NCBI GenBank assembly: GCA_002411015.1
Contig: DHPY01000004.1
Location: 1-63,459 of the forward strand
DNA: 63,459 nt
From: Armatimonadetes bacterium UBA5352
GTDB taxonomy: Bacteria > Armatimonadota > Zipacnadia > Zipacnadales > UBA5352
Direction: 5' to 3'
Below, in pieces: positions 53,713 through 62,119 of the stretch; the stretch's first letter is position 1, and each line of letters opens with the position of its first letter. The translations under genes were made by a program, and so were the position numbers. The notes under the pieces were generated by a model. That model was not told the origin of the DNA, made no database searches, and saw only the letters and a program-made list of their open reading frames with translations.

Positions 53713-54407
53713 CTCGCACCGTTTGCCTTGAGCACGGCCGAGATAGTCCCCAGCACGATCCTCGCGTCGGTCTGCAGAGACCGCGTCTGGAGATACTCCA
53801 TGTCCTTCGTGAGCATGTAGTCCGTGTCGCCATTCTTGCGGCCGGAGATCTGCCACAGCCCGGTCATCCCCGGAAGCACCTTGAGCCTCAGCGTATTTCG
53901 CGGGTCCACGATCGGCCGCGATATCGGCCTCGGCCCTACCAGCGACATCTCCCCGCGCAGCACGTTGATCAGCTGCGGGAGTTCGTCCAGGCTCGTCTTG
54001 CGCAGCACGCGGCCGAGAGGCGTAACTCGGGGATCGTTCTCCACCCGGATCAGCGGGTCCACAACGTTGTTCACATCGTGAACCTCTCCAAGCTTCGCCT
54101 CAGCATCCGGCACCATGGTGCGGAACTTGTATATCCTGAACGGGGCTCCGTTGAGACCCGGCCGCCGCTGCCTGAAGATCACCGGTCCAGGACTGGTGAC
54201 CTTGATCAGCAGCGCAATCAGGCCCAACACCGGGACCAACAACACAAGTGCAATCAGGCTCACGCCCACATCAACGGCGCGCTTGATGGCCTCGTACCCA
54301 GTTGATCCTGCGATCTCGACCGGCACGGCCTCAATCGCCGGGATCAGGCGTATGGCATCCGAACCAACTGGTTGCGCGCCTGGCTCAACTACGAGTATGT
54401 CACCCAT
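53709..54407 (-). CDS. Undecaprenyl-phosphate sugar-1-phosphate transferase (bacterial sugar transferase)
   Basis: 232 residues. One membrane helix (about 45-70) comes before the conserved domain: SPGPVIFRQRRPGLNG, FRIYKFRTMVPDAE, RKTSLDELPQLINVLRGEMS, LVGPRP and LPGMTGLWQISGR. It attaches the first sugar-1-phosphate of the EPS repeat to undecaprenyl phosphate, starting repeat-unit synthesis at the inner membrane. It follows the glucuronokinase-like gene by 32 bp and overlaps epsI. Confidence 0.95.
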   Translation of the reverse strand: MGDILVVEPGAQPVGSDAIRLIPAIEAVPVEIAGSTGYEAIKRAVDVGVSLIALVLLVPVLGLIALLIKVTSPGPVIFRQRRPGLNGAPFRIYKFRTMVPDAEAKLGEVHDVNNVVDPLIRVENDPRVTPLGRVLRKTSLDELPQLINVLRGEMSLVGPRPISRPIVDPRNTLRLKVLPGMTGLWQISGRKNGDTDYMLTKDMEYLQTRSLQTDARIVLGTISAVLKANGAR

Positions 54408-54439
54408 TGAACGTCACCCCATCGCTCCCATACTCTCCG

Positions 54440-55519
54440 CTACTTGCCTGCAACCGGCTCAAGGGCTGGGACATTCACGCGTGCCTGCTCCTGAGCGGGC
54501 TCGTATGCGCCTGGCACGACCTTGCTGAAACTGTACCCGAGGCTCGTGAAGATCTCGGCCGCTCGCCTGAACGCGTGCTCATCTTCATAGGTCCCGATGA
54601 TCGCGCCGCCGGAGCCGGCGAACTTCGCCGTCAGCCCCAGACTGCGCGCGGTGTTGATCATCTCGAGGTTGATCCTGCCGAGCCCGTCATCGCCATACAG
54701 CCTCCTGCGCAGGTCAAAGTTGCGATCCATCAGCTCGCCAAGCGTCTGATGATCACCCGTCACGAGCGCCTCGCGTGCCTCGTCGGTGTACGTGGCCCAC
54801 TCGCGGATCGCGCTGAGGACCTCGGGATCGCCCGCGTTGAAGCGGTGGCGCACATCGTTATGCATCTTCCCGGACTCTGAGGGCACTGAGGTCCAGGCCA
54901 GATAGAGGGGCGGGACGAGGCTGGTGGGCATCTCTTCGTAGATGCCGTGCCCCCTGCTCCGCATATACTCCGGGTTGAAGTCCATGTAGACCAGCCCGCC
55001 ATGCGCCTGAACGACGCGATCCTGCAGCCCCGCCGCGATGCCAAGCTCCTCTGTCTCCACTGAAAGGATGAGGTTCGGCTGCTCCCATTTCGGGATGTCG
55101 TGTTCAGTCAGTTCGTAGAATTCCATGAGGCCGTGAAGAGCGGCCGTGATGATGGCGCTCGAGCCACCCAGGCCGACCTGGCGGGGGATGTCAGTGTCAT
55201 ACTGCAGGGCGAAGTTGCGTTCCGGCAGCCTGATTCCGTGGAGGCGGCAGTACTCATGGAACTTCTTGCACGTGGCATACAGCAGACGGATGCCGCCGTA
55301 GTAGCCATCGTGAGACGCGACCTGCTCGAGGGCGGCAAGGCTCCCGAAGCTGAGAGGGTCAAAGAGCGGGTGCCTGACGATCTCCACCGTGCTGCTCTCG
55401 CGGAGGATGACCTCCGCGCCGAAGTTCCGCATCATGCAGGCGATCGTCTTGCCACCGAAACCGTCGGAGGGATTGCCCATGATACCCACACGCGCGCCTA
55501 CCCACTTATGCACGACCAT
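54440..55519 (-). CDS. Glucuronokinase-like GHMP sugar kinase
   Basis: 359 residues. GARVGIMGNPSDGFGGKT at the N-terminus is the glucuronokinase-type motif 1 (GNPSD instead of GEHTD). Motif 2 is RQVGLGGSSAIITAALHG and motif 3 is LTAKFAGSGGAIIG. It would phosphorylate glucuronate (or another sugar) at C1, feeding UDP-glucuronate-type donors. Its place just before the sugar transferase supports a uronic-acid-containing EPS. ATG 55519 is chosen, with GGAG upstream; GTG 55528 is an alternative. A long structured leader lies upstream. Confidence 0.82.
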   Translation of the reverse strand: MVVHKWVGARVGIMGNPSDGFGGKTIACMMRNFGAEVILRESSTVEIVRHPLFDPLSFGSLAALEQVASHDGYYGGIRLLYATCKKFHEYCRLHGIRLPERNFALQYDTDIPRQVGLGGSSAIITAALHGLMEFYELTEHDIPKWEQPNLILSVETEELGIAAGLQDRVVQAHGGLVYMDFNPEYMRSRGHGIYEEMPTSLVPPLYLAWTSVPSESGKMHNDVRHRFNAGDPEVLSAIREWATYTDEAREALVTGDHQTLGELMDRNFDLRRRLYGDDGLGRINLEMINTARSLGLTAKFAGSGGAIIGTYEDEHAFRRAAEIFTSLGYSFSKVVPGAYEPAQEQARVNVPALEPVAGK

Positions 55520-56161
55520 TGGTCTCACTCCACGAGGCGAAGGAGGTGTTTGGGGCAGACTGCCCCGGTGATAGTGAGCGTCCTCCTACGCAGTAGCGTG
55601 CGGCTGCGAGCGGTGGCGTAGGGCTGGTGGTGCGGGCGGGGTACCATCGAGTGCGGGCGTGGCGCGTGCGACTGCCGGCGGCCGATGAATTCGCCGCTGG
55701 GTCAGACTGCTTGACTTCCCATCGCCAACTCGCCCGTTCCATGCTCAACCCCGTGCCGGCGAACAGCCATTGACCGAAGTGCCGCAACGCTTTGCAGTTG
55801 CGTCAGGCCGGTGGGTGGGCAGGAGGCTCTGGGGCGAGGCAGGACGAGGGGAGAATCACTTGCCGGTGCTCTACCGAAGTGGTAGAATGATGACGGCAAG
55901 TAACCGACCCGGTTCCTTTTCCCGCTTGCCAGGGGGTCAGCGAGTGGCACCTCGCTGGCCCCCAACCTGTCTCAGCCGCCCCCTCGTCCGGCCTCTCCCA
56001 CTCTGAGCTTAGCCGTCTCTCATCCACCACATCACCGGCCATCAGACACCATGAACCTTAGCACCCGAGGCGGTGTGAGGTCAATGGTCTGGCGCTCACA
56101 GAAGGCTCACAGGCTTTGTGAGGCCTGTGAGCCGGAAGGGGCCGTCGCAGGGGGGGAAGAG
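55520..56161. other. Long structured leader/promoter region of the glucuronokinase operon
   Basis: 642 bp without a gene. It has nested stems ACTTGCCG/CGGCAAGT (55858, 55894) around TCTACC/GGTAGA (55870, 55881). GGGGGTCAGCGAG/CTCGCTGGCCCCC pairs over 13 bp (55932, 55951), and CGCAAC/GTTGCG pairs at 55783 and 55797. A weak promoter TTGACC-N18-TAAGGT lies on the minus strand (56084-56055). Operator D lies upstream of it. Confidence 0.55.
56094..56133 (-). promoter_or_regulatory. Operator D with extra half-sites
   Basis: On the minus strand 56113-56094 reads CCTGTGAGCCTTCTGTGAGC, with half-sites 11 bp apart. A third, inverted half-site starts 11 bp further (TGTGAG at 56117 on the plus strand) and a fourth at 56126, giving the inverted repeat GGCTCACAGG/CCTGTGAGCC. 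The usual -10 at N22 is absent; the nearest promoter starts at 56084. Confidence 0.6.
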
Positions 56162-56842
56162 CTACTGGTAGTAGCGGTGGTAGGCCTGATAGACGGTGGA
56201 ATCGGCGTGCAGAATGTCGTTCACCACGACACCGCCGACGGTCGCGCCCACCTCACGGAGATCGTCTATTGCACGTCGCACGGGGATGACGCGGCTTCTG
56301 GCGAGGGTCACGAGGAGGACTATGTCCACGGCCTGGGCCAGCGACACGGCGGTGCTGAAGCCCTCGACCGGAGTGCAGTCTATGAGCACATAGTCGGCGC
56401 GTTCTTTGAGCTGCTGAAGCGTATTGCGCATTGGCTCAGTCAGAGCGAGGTCTGGCCCACGAGCCACGTCTGTTCCTGTTGTGAGTATCTGCAGATGCTC
56501 GAGCTCCGTGGGCAGCAGTGCCTCATCGAGTGTGCTCTTTCCGGTGCACAGGTCGGTCAGCCCCGGGCGTCCTTCGGCGATTGCCAGTGCCGCCTCGAGC
56601 CCGGAGCCGTAGAAGTCACCATCAACCACAATCGTCCTCTGCTGCACCAGCGCGAGGGAGATGCCGAGGTTGACAGCGACGGTGGTCTTGCCCTCCTTCT
56701 CGCCGGGGCTGGTGATGAGGATGGAGCCGAAGTCAGACTCCTCCTTCATCGCCATCAGCGATGAGCGCAGGACCCGATAGGCCTCCAGATAGGCCGATGG
56801 ATGCGGGTTCGGACCCAATACAGTTTCTGTCTCAATCAGCAC
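56162..56842 (-). CDS. BY-kinase/CpsD-like tyrosine autokinase ATPase
   Basis: 226 residues. Walker A is SPGEKEGKTTVAVNLG (residues 45-60) and Walker A' is VVDGDFYGSG. Walker B is VLIDCTPVEG. The C-terminal tail STVYQAYHRYYQ is a tyrosine cluster for autophosphorylation. It pairs with the Wzz-like protein encoded just upstream to control chain length and export of EPS. Walker A' lacks the usual Arg after DxD. GTG 56842 follows the Wzz stop by 15 bp. Confidence 0.9.
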   Translation of the reverse strand: MLIETETVLGPNPHPSAYLEAYRVLRSSLMAMKEESDFGSILITSPGEKEGKTTVAVNLGISLALVQQRTIVVDGDFYGSGLEAALAIAEGRPGLTDLCTGKSTLDEALLPTELEHLQILTTGTDVARGPDLALTEPMRNTLQQLKERADYVLIDCTPVEGFSTAVSLAQAVDIVLLVTLARSRVIPVRRAIDDLREVGATVGGVVVNDILHADSTVYQAYHRYYQ

Positions 56843-56857
56843 GAGAGGCTCCCTGTC

Positions 56858-58351
56858 TCAAAGGATTCCCCGATCTTCGTCACCTTCGGCGGGCGGTAGA
56901 TGGACCGGCCCCGCCGTCTCGCGGGCCTCAACATCTGTCCGCGGTATTCCGGCAAGCACCGGAACATCCAGGAGCATCTCCGCTTCGTGGGCGTCCTGGA
57001 AACTGAAGTCCACGTAGTAGAGGGCAAAGACCAGCAGCACACCCAGCAGCGCGCCGGCGATGACCGCAACGATGAACTTGAGAATGAAGCCCATCAACCC
57101 GGTGGGCACGCGGCGCGCCTCGGCGGGGGAGACGACCTCGATGAGCGTCGCGCCATTGAGCTGCTGCTCCTCATAGTCCAGACGCTCGAGATGGCCGAGC
57201 ACGGCCTCGTACGTCTGCTGCGCCTGCGTCAGGCGCTGGTTGACTTCCGTGTAGCGGCGGGCGTCCTGCGTGACCTGCGGCAGCCGGGAGCGGATCTCAT
57301 CCGCCCGCTTGCTGAGCAGGTCGAGCCGGCGAGCGTAGGCCGCAGCCTCAACCTCAGCCTGCACGGCCGCCTCCTGTAGAGCCAGTGAGCCAGTCCCAGC
57401 GCCGGTCCCGCCCGAGGCTGACTGGGTGCGGACCTGCGCGAGCCTCCGCCGCAGCCCCTCGATCTGGCGCTCGATGGCCTTGACCTCTTCGTGCTCGGCC
57501 GTGCGCCGGGTGAGCTCCTCCTCCAACTGGACCTGCTTCTGGGCTATCGCCTGCTGCAGGGCCGCAGCCTCCGGATTCACCTCTGGCGCTACGGGAGCGG
57601 CGGGCGCGCCGGGCGCCCGGCGTGCTGTTTGCCCGAGAATATCGGCTCGCGACTGCGCGGCTCCCTGGGATACCTCGGACGCCGATACCTGCCCGTCGAT
57701 CGTTGCCAGCTCTTCAGTCAGGCGAGCTTCGAGCGTTGGCGGCGGGACTCCGCCGTAGGGCTTGGCAATCTCATCTAACTCGGCCCGAAGCAGATCCACA
57801 TCCTCAGAGACTTCCGGCAGCCGCGCCTCGAGGACTGTGCGGATCGACTCGATCCGACCCGCGCGGTTCTCACGCCAGAGTTCGTCGAGCTTGTCCATCA
57901 CCGCATTGCAGTAAGCGACGGCGACTTGACGAGGAGTGTTGGCCTGAGCGGTAATGCCTTCGGGCACTCCGGTTGCCGCCACACTCACCTGTGCGACATC
58001 ACTCTCGCCCAGCCGCTCAGCCACGGCCGGCCTGAGCTCGCCCTCAGCGTTGGCGAGCACGAGTCCGAGCTCAGAGGCAGCCGCTTCGAGCACGTAGCGG
58101 CTGCTGACGAACTGGGCGAAGCTGTTCCAGAACGGCCCCTCCTCATCCGGTCGTCCTATGGCGAGGTCGTTCCCCTGGAGGGAGACGTCACGCATCGCGA
58201 TGTCATGCAGCAGTACGCGCCCGTCCGCTGGATGTGCGGTCTCATGGGGCAGCAGTCGCGTTGCCAGAACTGCTGCGGCTGCGAGGCCAGCGGTGAGGAC
58301 CACGAGCCAGATGCGACGTCGTAGAATGCGGTAGTACTCAGCGAACTCCAT
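56858..58351 (-). CDS. Wzz/GumC-like polysaccharide co-polymerase
   Basis: 497 residues. An N-terminal Wzz segment EFAEYYRILRRRIWLVVLTA includes helix 1. A long periplasmic coiled-coil region follows (about 130-400, rich in Glu/Arg/Ala), with a Pro-Ala-rich linker near residue 245 (APGAPAAPVAPEVNPEA). Helix 2 comes after AEARRVPTGLMGFILKFIVA, the typical P-x2-P/PxG region. It has no fused kinase; the BY-kinase is separate. It sets chain length and links inner-membrane synthesis to the Wza-like exporter, whose gene ends 84 bp upstream. Confidence 0.9.
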   Translation of the reverse strand: MEFAEYYRILRRRIWLVVLTAGLAAAAVLATRLLPHETAHPADGRVLLHDIAMRDVSLQGNDLAIGRPDEEGPFWNSFAQFVSSRYVLEAAASELGLVLANAEGELRPAVAERLGESDVAQVSVAATGVPEGITAQANTPRQVAVAYCNAVMDKLDELWRENRAGRIESIRTVLEARLPEVSEDVDLLRAELDEIAKPYGGVPPPTLEARLTEELATIDGQVSASEVSQGAAQSRADILGQTARRAPGAPAAPVAPEVNPEAAALQQAIAQKQVQLEEELTRRTAEHEEVKAIERQIEGLRRRLAQVRTQSASGGTGAGTGSLALQEAAVQAEVEAAAYARRLDLLSKRADEIRSRLPQVTQDARRYTEVNQRLTQAQQTYEAVLGHLERLDYEEQQLNGATLIEVVSPAEARRVPTGLMGFILKFIVAVIAGALLGVLLVFALYYVDFSFQDAHEAEMLLDVPVLAGIPRTDVEARETAGPVHLPPAEGDEDRGIL

Positions 58352-58435
58352 GGCCGCCCCCTGACTGCGGCAGCATGCGGTCTTCGATTGGATGGGCTTG
58401 CGGTCGCCGCAACGCGTAGTGTCCCGGTATTCTCA

Positions 58436-60667
58436 TCACTTTCCGACCACGGCACCGAGCGTCAGGCCGATCAGCAGGTCGCCAAGGATATCCTCCCAGA
58501 CACGCTCTCGGACATCTCTCGGCGGAACGTATATGACATCCCCGGGGTAGACGAGGTAGGCTGGGTCACCCGTCTGCACCTCCGCCAGTTCCAGCAGGTG
58601 GACCGCCTCGGTCCCCGCTCGAAGTCGCTCGCTCACTGTGCGGTGAGCACTCGCCGCCCGCCGAACAGGCTCGCGCTGCGGATAGTTACGCGAAGGGTCA
58701 ACACGTCCGACACGCCACGGCTCCCGAGGTGCGGCGGGGTGCGCCGCCGGCGCGAGGGCAGGTCGCACCCGGGCGCGTGTCTGCTGAGGCTCGCCCTGTG
58801 CCGCAAGAAGCTGCTGTACTTCACCGCGCCGCACTATGGCGATCTTCCCGACTCTCGCGGTAGGCGAGGGACCGCCGGCATCAGCGATGAGATCGATGAT
58901 CGTGTCTCCATCGCGAATGGGGTAGCTGCCCGGCTTGACAACCGCTCCGAGGACATAGACCTCCTCGGTGATGCGCGGAACGATGATTGTGTCACCCGGC
59001 TGCAGCCGCACGTTCTGCTCCGCATCGCCGAGATCAAAGATTGCCTCCATGTCGTAGCTCGCCGACTCACCCGCGCGCAGCAGGATGACGGATCGGCTGT
59101 CACCGAGCGGCGTAGCGCCTCCAGCAAGCCCCCAGGCGTCAATCAGTGTGGCCGCCGAGTCAAGTGGGATGGCACCCGGCTGCACGACCTGCCCGACCAC
59201 CTGGACCACCTGGGCCCGCCGCGGTACAACCACGGCATCCTGTGGCTCAAGCGCGACATCGAGGGAGCTGTCGCCGTCCTCGAGCAGTGCGCGCAGGTCG
59301 GCGCGGATCTGCCGGCCCTGCCGCAGCACGAAGGCCTCGGTGGCGTCCGCATCCGGGGCCAGACCGCCGGACATCACGACCGCCTGCGAGAGTGTGGCCG
59401 CGCGACCGGCCGGAAGGCTTCCGGGGGTGCTCACCGCGCCGATGACGAAGATCGGGTTTCGCTCCGGAACCACAAGGATATCCCCGGAGCGAACGGGGCT
59501 GTCCACCGCCATGCTGCCTCCCGGCGCTCTTCCGGGCTGGAGCAGGGGCATGAGGTTCAGAGCGATGCGCTCGCCGCTGCGGAGGATGTAAGCCTGGCTC
59601 AGGTCGCCATTCTCAGTGGCGCCGCCGGCCGCGACGACCGCAGTGGACGCGGAGCCGGCCTGCTCTGCGTCGATGGCGCCGGGTGTATTGACCTGGCCGG
59701 TGACCATGACCGAGCGCGTCGAAAGCTGCGGGACCATCACAACATCGTCAAGCTCAAGGACGACATCCTCGACCATCTGCCGGCCCTCGGGGCTGGGCCG
59801 GAGGATGGGCCTGAGATTCACCTGAATGACCTCATTGCCCCTGAGTATCTGCACGGCGGAGAGGTCGGCGAGATCGGTTGCGCCTCCTGCAGCGAGCACC
59901 GCGCGCGATGCGGTCAGTGCGTCCTCAAGCGCTGCAAGGCCCGGCTGAGCGACCGCGCCGACGATGCGGACGGAGCGTTGCCTCAGCGACGGCACGACAA
60001 TCGCGTCGCCCGCCTGCAGCGTAATGTCGCTCGGGATGATCATCTCGCCCGGACCGACGGCCCTCGCGAGCGGCGCGGATTCACCGTTACGCACAAGCAC
60101 GATCCGCGCGAGATCGGCCTCCGGGGTGGTTCCGCCAGCCGCGCCAAGCAGCGCCAGTGTCGTGGGGAAACTCCGCAGATCATAGGTTCCGGGACGGGCG
60201 ACTGCTCCGAGGATCGAGACGACGCGGCTCGCACCACTCAGCCGCAGGACGGTTACGTGGGGGCTGACGACGTACTGGCGCAGCTTCGAGGCGATCTGGT
60301 CGCTGAGTTGGCTTGCAGTGAGGCCGGCGGCTCGGACGGAGCCGACCATTGGGAGGAGCACATCGCCTTCACTGCGGACGTAGTAGACGCCACTGACCGC
60401 CGGCTCGCCTCTGACGTCAACAGAGATGACATCACCGGGCACGAGAGGGGTCAGACCGGCATCGGGTACGGTGGTAACGGTGGAAGCGGCGACGCCCTGG
60501 GGCTGCTGAGTGGGCTCGATCTGCGCGAGTAGTGTCGGTGACTTGTGGGAGGATGCGGCATCTTCCTGGGCCTCGAACGCCTGCCCTGACGCGTGCGCTG
60601 GCCTCAGATGAGGCTGCAGGACACAGGACACCGACACGAGCATGAGTAGACCAAGCCGCACACGCAA
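58436..60667 (-). CDS. Wza-like polysaccharide export protein with six SLBB domains
   Basis: About 743 residues. A signal sequence is followed by the polysaccharide export (Poly_export) domain: LVPGDVISVDVRGEPAVSGV, then GDVLLPMVGSVRAAGLT. Six SLBB repeats then follow, each of the form VxGxVxxPG…AGG (for example VSILGAVARPGTYDLRSF and VVQVVGQVVQPGAIPL). E. coli Wza is about 380 residues, so this one is expanded. It probably forms an outer-membrane/periplasmic EPS channel. TTG 60667 is proposed because GGAGGTG lies 8 nt upstream and a hydrophobic signal follows; the open frame extends to 60862. Confidence 0.87.
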   Translation of the reverse strand: MRVRLGLLMLVSVSCVLQPHLRPAHASGQAFEAQEDAASSHKSPTLLAQIEPTQQPQGVAASTVTTVPDAGLTPLVPGDVISVDVRGEPAVSGVYYVRSEGDVLLPMVGSVRAAGLTASQLSDQIASKLRQYVVSPHVTVLRLSGASRVVSILGAVARPGTYDLRSFPTTLALLGAAGGTTPEADLARIVLVRNGESAPLARAVGPGEMIIPSDITLQAGDAIVVPSLRQRSVRIVGAVAQPGLAALEDALTASRAVLAAGGATDLADLSAVQILRGNEVIQVNLRPILRPSPEGRQMVEDVVLELDDVVMVPQLSTRSVMVTGQVNTPGAIDAEQAGSASTAVVAAGGATENGDLSQAYILRSGERIALNLMPLLQPGRAPGGSMAVDSPVRSGDILVVPERNPIFVIGAVSTPGSLPAGRAATLSQAVVMSGGLAPDADATEAFVLRQGRQIRADLRALLEDGDSSLDVALEPQDAVVVPRRAQVVQVVGQVVQPGAIPLDSAATLIDAWGLAGGATPLGDSRSVILLRAGESASYDMEAIFDLGDAEQNVRLQPGDTIIVPRITEEVYVLGAVVKPGSYPIRDGDTIIDLIADAGGPSPTARVGKIAIVRRGEVQQLLAAQGEPQQTRARVRPALAPAAHPAAPREPWRVGRVDPSRNYPQREPVRRAASAHRTVSERLRAGTEAVHLLELAEVQTGDPAYLVYPGDVIYVPPRDVRERVWEDILGDLLIGLTLGAVVGK

Positions 60668-60828
60668 AGAAACTGCACCTCCGGCATCGACGGGCCGAGA
60701 CGCCCCCCGATATTCCACACCGTGCGTCCCCGATGGCGACGCTGCTCGGCCATGCTGCATTGCTGGGGCATGGCGACCGGCCCCGTGACGTGAGTGCATG
60801 TACCTGATCCGATGGATAAACCCGGGGA

Positions 60829-60858
60829 AGTATAGGGGGGAAGACGCCAATCCGTCAA
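60829..60858 (-). promoter_or_regulatory. Sigma-70-type promoter of the Wza-Wzz-kinase operon
   Basis: TTGACG (60858-60853), an 18-nt spacer and TATACT (60834-60829) on the minus strand. This is one of the best sigma-70 matches in the window. It gives a leader of about 155 nt. Confidence 0.7.
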
Positions 60859-60922
60859 GCACAATCTGTTCTTGGTACCGCAGAAGACCCTGCGAGAGGT
60901 CAGTAGGGGCCGCAAGCGCCGG

Positions 60923-61312
60923 CTACAACTGCGCCAGCGTGCGTGCGAGAGCGAGGAGCAGCCCCCCCGCAATCAGCGCACCACCGAGGGCGATCAGAGC
61001 TGCGGCCTTTGTCCGCATGCGCGACCGCTCCACGAGCTGTGCTGTCCTGCCACGTGGCGTGACGGATGTCAGGGGGAGCGTGAACGCCTCCATGCCCCGA
61101 ACGACTGAGGTGGCTGCCATGGCGGCGCCCACAGTAGCTGTGAGCAGTGCAAGGCCGATTACCAGCACATCCGAGGTGTCACCGCGAGCGGGGAAGTTGG
61201 GGTGCCGGCTCTCAATCACGAGCACGAGCAGGAGCAGGAGCAGAGGAACGAGTGCTGCGAGCCACCACAGTACTCGCCCGGCAGACCACCCCATCCGACG
61301 TGGATGTGCCAT
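60923..61312 (-). CDS. Small membrane protein of unknown function
   Basis: 129 residues with three hydrophobic segments (about residues 10-32, 45-70 and 103-125) and an Arg-rich cytoplasmic loop (TPRGRTAQLVERSRMRTK). I do not recognise a family. It lies upstream of the Wza promoter in the same direction, with about 65 bp between its stop and the -35, so it may be separate from the export operon. ATG 61312 is the most likely start; the open frame to 61345 is longer. Confidence 0.55.
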   Translation of the reverse strand: MAHPRRMGWSAGRVLWWLAALVPLLLLLLVLVIESRHPNFPARGDTSDVLVIGLALLTATVGAAMAATSVVRGMEAFTLPLTSVTPRGRTAQLVERSRMRTKAAALIALGGALIAGGLLLALARTLAQL

Positions 61313-61405
61313 CCCCAAACCCTCACACCAGAGACAGTGGCACACCGGTTCGCGGTTCCATTATGCGGCAGAGAGACGGCTGCAGTCAAGGGAATGAACG
61401 CAAAA

Positions 61406-61436
61406 GTGCAGGGCCCGCAACAGGTGGGCCCTGCAC
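61406..61436 (-). terminator. Rho-independent terminator of the PEP-CTERM-like gene
   Basis: GTGCAGGGCCC (61406-61416) and GGGCCCTGCAC (61426-61436) form a perfect 11-bp stem with a 9-nt loop. On the minus strand it is followed by TTTTGCGTT. Confidence 0.85.
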
Positions 61437-61531
61437 TGTGTTCCGCCTCGCCAGAGTCGGCCGGTGGCGCGCAGACGCCTCGCAGGTTGTGACGGGAAGA
61501 GCCTCCGGCCCTCTCTCGCGAGGGGCGTGCG

Positions 61532-62119
61532 TCAGGCCTTTCCGCGCCGCCCGCGGATGTAGGCCAGGCCCAGCGGGAGCATGCTCAGGCCCATGAGGGC
61601 CGACGGCGGCAGCTCGGGGGTGTTGTTCACCCACACGCTTCTAGGGTCACCCTCAAGGCCCTGAACATGTATGGCAGTCCTGGAGCAGTCGGCAAGTAGC
61701 CCGGTGAAGTCAGCGGTGAACCGCAGACTGGCCACGGGGTAGATCCTGCTGCCGACAGCGGGCACATCATCCTGCCACGAGACAGCCCCGGAGGGCTGTC
61801 CGGGTACCGATGCACTCCAGTCGCCCAGCGGGTCCCACGAGCCGCCGTTCCAGATCTCGGACGTCGCGCCGGCGCCGACATAGTTCACCACGTCATCGTA
61901 AACGATGAAGCGGGTCATGAACTCCCCGGGAGGGACCGACGGGAACGACGTGCCGTTGTAGTCGAGGATCCACTGGTACGTGAAGTCAACTGGATCCAGC
62001 AGTTGACAGGTCAGGTCATACGCACCGGGATCCGCGATCGTTTCGTCGAACGGAGGCTGCGCCGTGCATACAGCCACGCTCAGGATCAGAAACAACACGG
62101 ACATCTGTACTCTACGCAT
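61532..62119 (-). CDS. Secreted protein with PEP-CTERM-like sorting signal
   Basis: 195 residues. A signal peptide (MRRVQMSVLFLILSVAVCTA) is followed by a beta-type body with the aromatic-rich segment FTYQWILDYNGTSFPSVPPG. The C-terminus is TPELPPSALMGLSMLPLGLA then YIRGRRGKA: a PE motif, hydrophobic stretch and basic end. The body is not a known family. It is the only gene of its transcript: operator E with its -10 is upstream and a clear terminator downstream. ATG 62119 is fixed by AGGAGGGAAAGG. It is probably an EPS-matrix protein handled by the exosortase at 49305-50324. Confidence 0.75.
   Translation of the reverse strand: MRRVQMSVLFLILSVAVCTAQPPFDETIADPGAYDLTCQLLDPVDFTYQWILDYNGTSFPSVPPGEFMTRFIVYDDVVNYVGAGATSEIWNGGSWDPLGDWSASVPGQPSGAVSWQDDVPAVGSRIYPVASLRFTADFTGLLADCSRTAIHVQGLEGDPRSVWVNNTPELPPSALMGLSMLPLGLAYIRGRRGKA

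Noticed and set aside
55741..55760. Sigma-54-type promoter (CGGCAC...TTGAGC) in the glucuronokinase leader
   Set aside because: The GG to GC distance is 11 rather than 10 bp and the -12 element is not TTGC.
56104..56133. Inverted repeat GGCTCACAGG/CCTGTGAGCC as a terminator of the kinase gene
   Set aside because: There is no T run after the stem, and the arms are copies of the conserved operator half-sites, so a regulatory site explains them better.
58388..60532. 714-codon open frame on the plus strand opposite the Wza-like gene
   Set aside because: Antisense shadow of a high-GC gene: no family motifs, no ribosome site, low-complexity Arg/Gly-rich translation. The opposite strand encodes a clear export protein.
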